DNA from: Apoda limacodes
Taxonomy: Eukaryota > Arthropoda > Insecta > Lepidoptera > Limacodidae
NCBI GenBank assembly: GCA_946406115.1
Contig: OX291546.1
Span: forward strand, 13,075,019 to 13,139,018
DNA length: 64,000 nucleotides
Reading direction: 5' to 3'
Under the pieces are notes generated by a model that was given only the letters and a program-made list of their open reading frames with translations, did not search any database and was not told the DNA's origin. Both the position numbers and the translations under genes were made by a program. This document shows positions 56,670 through 64,000 of the stretch, piece after piece; position 1 is the stretch's first letter, and the number at the start of each line of letters is the position of its first letter.

Positions 56670-57170
56670 ATATTAGTAAAGATTTTCTTAGTACAACGAT
56701 GTACGCCATGGGTTTATGACCAAGTATGATATGGCCAAGGATGTTTTAGACCGTACATCTAACATTTTGTTGCTGTATTGGAATCCTTCCCAATCTATAG
56801 AAAGAAAAACAAAATACCAGAATACTTACATAAAAGTTGTTTTCGTACTTAAATTGTTACACATGATATAATTTTGAACGTACGTTTTCGCAAGAATGCA
56901 TGTACAGTGCTACAGTACAATTTAATATCTGCTGTATGTTGCGAAGGAGTTGGGTACTCCGAAGACTCTTGAATACTGCATCATCAGCTCAATGTTGCGA
57001 TGTCATGAAAATACCATTGAACAGTACACTTAAATTTCTATCAATTAGACAAGTAAAAGTTGGTAGAAAACTTTTGTCAAATAGAAAATGAGCTGATGGG
57101 CTCCAAACTCCTGGGCTGATCTTCATAAATCTTAGTTAAGAACCATCTCGATCACATCAGCTATTAAACA
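56670..57170. other. Non-coding stretch, nothing recognised
   Basis: The 63-codon plus frame at 56900-57091 lacks family features. Confidence 0.45.
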
Positions 57171-57174
57171 AAAA

Positions 57175-57345
57175 AATCCCAATCAAAATTGGTCCACTCG
57201 TTTGGGAGCTACGAGGTCGCAGACAGACTCACACGTTTAACTTACGAGTCCAACACTCCTCTTTGCATTGGGAGTAAAACCACATCCAAATCGGTTCCAC
57301 AGCTACGGTGCCACAGACAGACATACACACATAGCGATCAAACTT
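57175..57345 (+). repeat. Dispersed repeat with two similar halves
   Basis: CAAAATTGGTCCACTCGTTT, GGAGCTACGAGGTCGCAGAC and CAAATCGGTTCCACAGCTAC, GGTGCCACAGACAGACATAC are successive related blocks (AAAT.GGT.CAC..........AG.TACG....CAGACAGAC). Common in lepidopteran repeats; class unknown. Confidence 0.45.
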
Positions 57346-57419
57346 AAATAATCTAGTGAGTTTTACATATCTACTACATCTGTATATAATAGAATAACTT
57401 TGGGCTTATTATATGACTG

Positions 57420-57525
57420 TTCCACTATGACATACCCTAGCAAAAGCGTTCCGCGTTTCGTATACAAAGACATATTATACTATTGAAGCATACAAACAGA
57501 CACGGTTCCACGAATGATAGGTGCA
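57420..57525 (-). repeat. Dispersed repeat, uninterrupted copy (empty site of the 40499 hAT-like element)
   Basis: The minus strand carries TGTATGCTTCAATAGTATAA, GGAACGCTTTTGCTAGGGTA and TGTCATAGTGG, the same order as 40396-40498 but without the 271-bp insertion. Confidence 0.75.
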
Positions 57526-57840
57526 GCACTAAAATTATAAAATTTTATATAATACGGTACGGTATAAAATTTAAATATTTATTAAGAATTATGAAATTAG
57601 CAAATTCCCTTTTTTTTCAAATTTTCAAATTTAATCTAAATTTGATGAAATAAAAAATTAAGAGGATATCACTTTTAGTTTTTCAAACAATTTAATTAAA
57701 GCCCAAAAATAGAGTGTCGGAATTTTTCTTTTCTAAATGTTTTAATAGGCAAATTATTATAATATTGGCAAATTCTTTTAATTAAGGGTTGAACTATAAC
57801 GTATATTTTTTCACGTCAAAAAGTTTACTTAGGACTGTAA

Positions 57841-58650
57841 CAAAATATAAAATAAGTTAAAAAACTAAAACCCGACTACTGATAAATTACGGTCTAAAAA
57901 GTATATGAAACATAAAAATATTCTCATCTGAAATGGTAATGTACAAACTATTAACCATTATCGTCTATTAAATAAACAACTTACACGTACTTAAGGCGCA
58001 TATAGCAGCTTACTAGCGCCGCCATTAGATATTCTTAATTTTCTCTTAGTAGCAAACGAATTTCTAAAATCCAAATGTTGCAAATATAAAACGAGTCATA
58101 AGCTATTTTTAGAAAGTTTTATATAGTTACTTAATAATATATGTGAGTTGTAGTTGTCATTTCCGCTAAAAGTGGCCATATTGGGTATATTATTTAGAAA
58201 CTATATAAAACTTTCTAAAAATAGCTTATGAATAGTTTTATATTAGCAACATTTGGATTTTAGAAATTTGTTTTCTACGAAGAGAAAATTGAGAATGTCT
58301 AATGGTGGCGCTAGTGGACTGTAAGAGGGCCCTTAATATTTTTTTATATATTTATTTAATATTCATAGTGATTTTGTTTCTTTTGTTTAGAATGAATTGT
58401 TTTTAAGGTAGGTGGCAGGTGGCATACGACCTCGGATATCCTCTAAACATCACTAATGAATATTAAATTAATACATTAAAATATATAACGTGTAAGTTAT
58501 TTATTTAATTGACGATAAATACTGAATAGTTTGTACATAACAATTTCCAATGAGAACATTTTCTTGTTTCATACTTTTTAGACTTTAATTTATCCGTAGT
58601 CGGGTTTTAGTTTTTGAACTTATTTTTTATTTAAATTATTTTGGGGTTAT
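57841..58650. repeat. Outer inverted repeat enclosing a second palindrome
   Basis: The left arm (57841-57990: AAAACTAAAACCCGACTACT, AAAAAGTATATGAAAC, CTTACACGTAC) and the right arm (58485-58650, inverted) pair over about 150 bp with moderate divergence. The space between holds a 338-bp TTAA-flanked MITE and ~150 bp including a smaller inverted pair (TTTAATATTCATAGTGATT / AATATTCATTAGTGATG) at about 58354 and 58446. Confidence 0.75.
57995..58332. mobile_element. TTAA-flanked foldback MITE, family B (copy 2)
   Basis: TTAA at 57991-57994 and 58333-58336. The terminal ~29 bp are inverted with some mismatches (GCTTACTAGCGCCGCC versus GTCCACTAGCGCCACC). Deeper arms are nearly perfect: CTAAAATCCAAATGTTGC and AGCTATTTTTAGAAAGTTTT recur inverted on the other side. 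Non-coding; relative of 19607-19855. Confidence 0.8.
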
Positions 58651-58654
58651 AATT

Positions 58655-59085
58655 TCGTAGTAAAGTATTTACAAAGTCCCTTTGCATTCTTTTGTTTAGA
58701 TTTATTGTTTTCCATAAACTTAAAAGACTTCTTATCCTTTCCAACTCCTCAAAAGATTGAAAGTCATGACGATTTTTCAGTTGTTAATTATGATCCAAAG
58801 AACAAACAAATAATTCATTAAAAGACCTGAGTCTGCTAGATGAGAGCCACATAGACCTATCCCTTAGTGAAAACTTACTTACAATCCTTAAATTGTGCAC
58901 ATAGTACCTGCCCAAGTAACAATTAACGGTAACACTTTGCTTTAGAAGTAGGAGTAAACAACACAACCAGTGTATTCCATAGCAATTGGTAAACAACATA
59001 AGCCCAAATGCAAGATCATTAAATGAGAGTTTTAGCCAGTAATATTGTTTTTAACCAGAAATTAAATTGAAAATTAAAATTGACG
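58655..59085. other. Non-coding stretch, nothing recognised
   Basis: No gene-like frame or known repeat. Confidence 0.5.
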
Positions 59086-59089
59086 ATAC

Positions 59090-59424
59090 TCCTGTACTCC
59101 AAAATCATCCCCTAGGAGATGAAAATTTGTATAAGAATTCCGATATTTTAACTTTTTAAACTTAATTTTTTTATACGCGGGCAATTAGAAACAATTTTGC
59201 AAAATTCATATTCTAAGGGGGTAAAATGGGGGTTGGAAGTGTGTATAGAAATCCGTCATTTTTTATGCTTAATGCATAAAATTTGATTTTAGGCCAAATA
59301 TTTAAAACTAAGATTGTCGCTTAAATAAATTGTATGAGAGTTTCGAAATTATTGTAGGTAAAACCGTAAAAGCTGTCATTCTTTTTTAGAATTCCACAAA
59401 GACAAAGTTGTGCGCAGAAGCTAG
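59090..59424 (+). mobile_element. Helitron-like element, 3' terminus at 59424
   Basis: CATCCCCTAGGAGATGAAAA and CTAAGGGGGTAAAATGGGGG match the body of 35577-35942, and the end reads CACAAAGACAAAGTTGTGCG then CAGAAGCTAG|T. The 5' boundary is unclear. Confidence 0.5.
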
Positions 59425-59429
59425 TTAAT

Positions 59430-61095
59430 ATATATGTATTTTGGATAGGTTTGGAGTGAGGCGTGATTTTAGAAATTGCAATTTTAGGGTTTTTATCATT
59501 TTGAATGTAAGCAAAGCCGCAAGCAACAGCTAACAATACTATATGTGCTAATTAAGCCCTTTTATTTGAGACCCAACACGACATTATTAAAAAATATTTT
59601 TATTGGTTCATGACTCTGTAGGACGCCATATTCCATTTAAGAGGGCGATATAGGCCAGAAAGCTAATTTCTGTAATTCTAACGTTGTGTATGTAAATGTA
59701 CTATAAATCACTAGATAATGTCATATACATTACTATAAGATGTATATGTTATATACTTCTTAAGTTATTTATACCGTAATGCCTTGAAACTTTAAATTTT
59801 TTGTATGGAATTAACCGTTATTACCGTTTTGTAGTTACATTTTTGACTTTTCGCTACAACTTAGAGTATATGCACTAGATAACAAGCTATTCTAATTATT
59901 TAACCAACTTTCATTACAAGCAAATGCAAAACACGCTTTAAAAATTTGCACAAGTGTTGAAGCAACGGTCACTTACAGATTTTTTATTGAATTAAATACA
60001 ATAAATGAAAATCATTCAGTAAAGTAATGCACTAGACAAAAGCAAGTTTTATAACATATATTTTTTTCAATGCTTTAGATGCTATAGTTTAGCCACAAAA
60101 TTTGCACAAAAACGGCGTATTTTCGCGGTCTAGCCTATACCCTAGCCTTAATGTGACGTCACATAGCCTATAATCAGCGGACAATACCTTCCGACTCTAC
60201 CTCACTTGTCAAATTACGATAAGTATTTTAGAAGTTATGGGGGAACAGATGAACATACATACATATATACCGGTCAAAATCATAACCCTCCTTTTGCTTA
60301 ACCGTAGTCGGGTAGAATTAGTCAAATTCTTGCAACTTAACTCGCTTGGGTATGCCATCACCTCAATTAGTAATTTAAAACTTGTTTTGTAAAAAACGCA
60401 AACTGTGAAAGTTCACAAATATTTTTTTTTAATTTGTAACGTTATTATTCAAATTTCTTTTTTATTATTATTTTTTTAATTTCTCTATCACATGTATCTA
60501 TTTTTTGGTACTTATATATTTGTGGTATCTAAACATACCACAAGAAAATAAATTTCGATTAGTTTTAAACATATATTTTGTATGTTTTATTTTAACTAAT
60601 TATTTAGTAAATTATTTACCCCTGATGTCACCGTTTTAGCGAGCCCCACATTACTAACAAATTTTAAAACCACTTTTTAAAACACTAAACACTAAAAACT
60701 TTATAATGTCATGAGCTAATTTTCAGTTCATCTTGCGAACAGTGAGAAATAATATAGTTAGGTTCTGCTATAAATGAAGGTAAGTGACTGAAACATGTGC
60801 TATTTCCACGATTTCAATTAAATGTAACATCACAAAAATATATATATACGAATAAATAACATAAAAACATTATATTTACATAGAAAAATGGTTTACGTAA
60901 TGATGGAAACACCACCCTACCGCAAGGAAACTCGATAATACTGAATTGCCTGAAGAAAAGAGTTTACAGAAAGTTGTTTCTGTATTTTATATTGTAGGTC
61001 CATCTAGCGGTGAGTAGCTTCAACAAGTAGGTGATAAAAGTTCTAACTTTCAAACGCCTATAAGTACGCAATAGTTTTCACTACATTTAACAGAT
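59430..61095. other. Non-coding stretch, nothing firmly recognised
   Basis: AT-rich. A short hairpin TTGTGGTAT / ATACCACAA lies at about 60520-60543. CCGTAGTCGGGT at about 60302 recalls the outer inverted repeat at 57.8-58.6 kb. No gene. Confidence 0.5.
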
Positions 61096-61430
61096 GGAGT
61101 GCAGTAGCGCTTGTAGGGTTTATTCAAATCGCGACTTTTTTTGCCCTTGCCCTTAAACAATGATAGTGTATGTATATGGCCCTGCCACACACACATCGAG
61201 TGTCATGGGAAGTAGCGAGGAAAGGAGGCAGAGACGTAGTGTGGCAACATTACTCTTCATGCCGCAGTTGCCGCACGTATTGCTCCTCGTCATGGCCAGT
61301 GCTCCCCGTTTTGTCGGTTTTTTGGGTGAGAGTCAAAGGACCGGAAATATGACCGTGAGTGGCCGGCCACATAATCGCGCTGACGTAGTCCGCATAGATT
61401 TATATGTAATGTAGTCCGAATCAACCGCTC
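61095..61430. other. Unexplained GC-rich segment with overlapping short frames
   Basis: Higher complexity and G+C than its surroundings. Two plus-strand frames (61160-61414, 84 codons; 61170-61352, 60 codons) overlap, neither with a recognisable motif; donor-like sequences CCGTGAGT (61352-61359) and GGGTGAGA are present. It may be a conserved regulatory region, an untranslated exon or an unknown repeat. Confidence 0.3.
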
Positions 61431-61434
61431 TTTA

Positions 61435-62225
61435 AGTACAGTCAAATTATGTGCAATTTCACTATAGTCTGGAAATAAGTCTAAGAACTAACAAAACCAT
61501 TTCTGATTGCTTTGTATAAGACTTAGAACGAATTAAATTCAGTCCTTAAGAAATTTAACCACATGGCTACAAAATATGCGGTGGTTATATTTAACCAGAG
61601 GGGAAATGTGTACTCAGTACGATTTTTTAAACGCTTCTATACCTACATTTCAATTTACATTAAATTACATAAATGTTTAAAATTTGGCCATTGCGGCTTG
61701 AGCTAAACTATATAAGTCGGTGCAAATTAAAGAAATGATAAGAAAAATGATCTAAACACTAGGTATATCAAATTAGCACGATAGCGCGGTATACGGAAAG
61801 TAGTATTTTAAAATTAACTGTCTTTCTACTTCGGAGGAAATAATAGAACTATTACAATCGTTACAATAATATTCAATTAGTTTCCTTTTCATTCGCACAA
61901 CATAAGAAAATAGCATTTTTGTACGGAACATATTTTTAATCTCAATTTTATTTATTTAATTAATAAACACACAGAAGCGGAAAACGAGTGGCACGTCACG
62001 GCATAAGTATAAAAACCGGCGAATCAAGGTAAATTGAATAATAATACCTTTAGTTACGATTTAGTAAACAGAACTGTTCTCGACTGTACCACATCGAGCA
62101 ATGGCATGCATTTTGGCAAGAAAGAATCTTCCCGTAATAAAGGGAAATTGAAACCGTGGTTTACGCAGCTGATTTCTCCTAAAAAAAATATCATCAGTTC
62201 TTTCCCGTATGCGCTTTGGTCACTG
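61435..62225. other. Non-coding stretch, nothing recognised
   Basis: The 67-codon plus frame at 62034-62237 shows no family. Confidence 0.45.
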
Positions 62226-62232
62226 GACAGAC

Positions 62233-62334
62233 TTTAATCAAAGATTTATCTATGTTTATTCAACAAGTTCTATTAAGGGTGCGTTTAATCAAAGATTTAT
62301 CTATGTTTATTCAACAAGTTCTATTAAGGGTGCG
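62233..62334. repeat. Perfect 51-bp tandem duplication
   Basis: TTTAATCAAAGATTTATCTA through CTATTAAGGGTGCG occurs twice without a mismatch (62233-62283 and 62284-62334). 51 bp is 17 codons, so a 60-codon frame (62209-62391) remains open across both, but it shows no family. Confidence 0.95.
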
Positions 62335-62945
62335 TTCCAAGTCGCAACGAGGAAGTTAAAAAGTGGTTTTGGGACGCCCGGGGTAGAGTAATTTTTCAAC
62401 TGTCAAGTTGAAATCCTTACACTGCCATAGAAAAGGTTAAAAATCACTCCTGTCAGTGTGAAAATTAACTGTCAAACACTCGTTCCAGAACGGGTTGATT
62501 TTTTAACATTACCGGGCGATAATTACTCGGCGTGATTTGGATCATAGCCTAAAATAATAAAATAGTTTGGGACTAATTAAGGCAAGACCATAAATACCAT
62601 TTCGTTACGGTTCACATTTCTGAATTTTTGAAGAATAACTTCACAGTCGCGCAAGATTTAGTGTAGTGAAAAATCCGATTTCAAATAGTTTTATTACTCG
62701 CATATCTGGACTAGTACTTTTACCGAAGGTAACGCTTGCGTATGGCTTCTGCTACCTATATGGGGGCCGTGTTGCTCTGTGGCTATCAGAAATTTTCCAT
62801 ACTTTTTTATTATATATATCATACTATATCTAATCAAAAATATACCTCAATCATAGACTATATGTATGGCCTCAATGATCTGACAGATATACTATGGAAA
62901 TTATATTTTTTTTCGAGATGAACACTAATAGTGCATGTAAGTATA
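62335..62945. other. Non-coding stretch, possible decayed MITE
   Basis: GTGCGTTCCAAGTCGC, GACGCCCGGGGTAGAG and, further on, CACTCGTTCCAGAACGG and ACATTACCGGGCG look like loosely inverted blocks. Not enough to define ends. No gene. Confidence 0.35.
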
Positions 62946-62950
62946 TGAAA

Positions 62951-63060
62951 CTAGTTTTTTACCGCGGCTCCACCTGCACTAAATTCGTATTTCGGTGTGG
63001 GATTCCTACGGGAACTCTTTGATTATTGTATGAAATTTTATAAGACAGCAGGTATAACTC
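62951..63060 (-). mobile_element. Helitron-like 3' terminus
   Basis: The minus strand reads GCAGGTGGAGCCGCGGTAAA, then AAACTAG|T at 62951-62954. The plus side shows CACTAAATTCGTATTTCGGT as in related copies. Confidence 0.5.
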
Positions 63061-63212
63061 GCCTTCTAGGCGGCATATCTAGCTGAAACATACACTAGAT
63101 TAAAGTTGGACGTCGAACAATACAACTGTGTACAAACATCCAATTTCGTTGTAGTTTTTCTGTGAGGCCCGTAATTATAAAAATATAATTGGGTAGTTTC
63201 CAGTAAGTTTTA

Positions 63213-63344
63213 TCCAAGGTTATCTCTACGGACAATTAGACTTTTTGTAGAGTCGGCAACGCACGATTTATACCACTGGTGTTGCTAGCGTCCATAGGCT
63301 ACGGTGACTGTAAGCTTGTTTGCCACTTTAGTGGTTTAAAAAAA
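63213..63344 (+). mobile_element. CR1/Jockey-type LINE 3' end, with deletion
   Basis: CCAAGGTTATCTCTACGGAC, GTTGCTAGCGTCCATAGGCT and GCCACTTTAGTGGTTTAAAA. The CCGCTTACCATCAGG block is deleted (TGACTGTAAGCTTG). Confidence 0.75.
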
Positions 63345-64000
63345 ATTAAAAATATTCTTTAAGAAAATTAACAAATACAAGAATAACATAACAAATACAA
63401 GATATTTGTTGCTATTATCTTTGCTGCAAAACTTATCCTGTAATAAAAAAAAATTTAACTATTTCTACAATCAATACCAAAAAAACATTTAAGACATAAA
63501 TGTAAAACCAAATATTTTGTACCAAATACTGATCCATAGCAAGCAAGCACATATACCTTATCTGAATTTTAACGAACGTATAAACACATAATTTGAACCA
63601 CCAACATTTACCATAGGTACCTACGGTTATCATTATCTACAATCACATTTTAAACTTAAATTTGAGATTGTAAGAGCACTCCGACTGCGTCTTACTGACA
63701 ACTTTCACAGCTTTTTAATCATGGCGGCTCAAAACGTTTAGTCATCGCTTCCGGCTCTTCATACAAATTGAATCGCACTATGAACTTTTCTAAGTTAACA
63801 GTTCATGAAAGCTATAAAACTATTCTTAATTATTTTTAGTAAAAAAGACATGCATGGCCTGACATACGCACTGTAATTTACCTTTGTTGTTTTATTGTAA
63901 GTTTAATATATATATATAGACAACAACAAATGTAAGATAAAATTTTTATAGATTTACTAAATTCAAGTCACCACTGTGTCCTCGTAGCGAAAAGAAAATT
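63345..64000. other. AT-rich stretch to the window end
   Basis: The 66-codon minus frame at 63433-63633 is of low complexity. A TATATATATATA run lies at 63907-63918. No gene. Confidence 0.5.

Noticed and set aside
56299..56676. 125-codon plus frame
   Set aside because: Antisense to a SINE over most of its length, with simple-sequence composition.
60515..60545. microRNA precursor
   Set aside because: The perfect stem TTGTGGTAT/ATACCACAA is only 9 bp, too short for a pre-miRNA.

Overview
This 64 kb window is AT-rich animal DNA, almost certainly from a moth or butterfly (Lepidoptera). The evidence is its dispersed repeats: CR1/Jockey-type LINE 3' ends that close with a conserved CTTACCATCAGGC block, tRNA-headed SINEs, RTE-type LINE tails, Helitron-like ends (CTAG|T, with GC-rich hairpins) and the GGTTCCGTA...CGAGTCCGACTCGCACTTG family. 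The species cannot be named. Only one host coding segment is convincing: a 464-codon first coding exon on the minus strand (1959-3350), with an in-frame stop just upstream of its ATG and a consensus splice donor. It encodes a serine-rich, probably disordered protein of unknown family with two SxIP motifs. Its later exons were not found. The other ~60 kb is intergenic and/or intronic.

Layout. 1-5 kb: the exon and its flanks, with a TTAA-flanked foldback element just inside the first intron. 5-8.3 kb: a tRNA-headed SINE, two LINE 3' ends, and a LINE whose ORF2 3' end is amplified into a nine-copy, ~180-bp tandem array. 9.5-16.4 kb: RTE remnants, the GGTTCCGTA repeat family, a dead reverse transcriptase (minus strand) abutted by a 304-bp PIF/Harbinger-like MITE, and a LINE 3' end. 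17-21 kb: a degenerate tandem repeat, a cluster of GTCATAAA sites, a TTAA-type foldback and LINE tails. 23-33 kb: Helitron-like ends, two 5S-rRNA-derived SINE copies, a hAT MITE with a perfect 8-bp target duplication, a tRNA-headed SINE and an isolated GC-rich island. 33.5-39.1 kb: a foldback containing tRNA-related sequence, then a dense block of Helitron-like elements with a four-unit internal minisatellite. 40-46 kb: a hAT-like insertion whose empty site is preserved at 57.4 kb, further TTAA foldbacks, an RTE LINE C-terminus and a pair of perfect hairpins. 48-64 kb: Helitron-like copies, LINE 3' ends, a third 5S-like SINE, another tRNA-headed SINE, a palindrome nested inside a second inverted repeat (57.8-58.7 kb), and a perfect 51-bp tandem duplication.

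No autonomous transposon, functional rRNA or tRNA gene, or CRISPR array is present. The genes do not form a pathway; the biology visible here is transposable-element turnover around one exon, plus several higher-GC unexplained islands that may be regulatory. The most unusual structure is the LINE-derived nascent satellite at 6564-8175.
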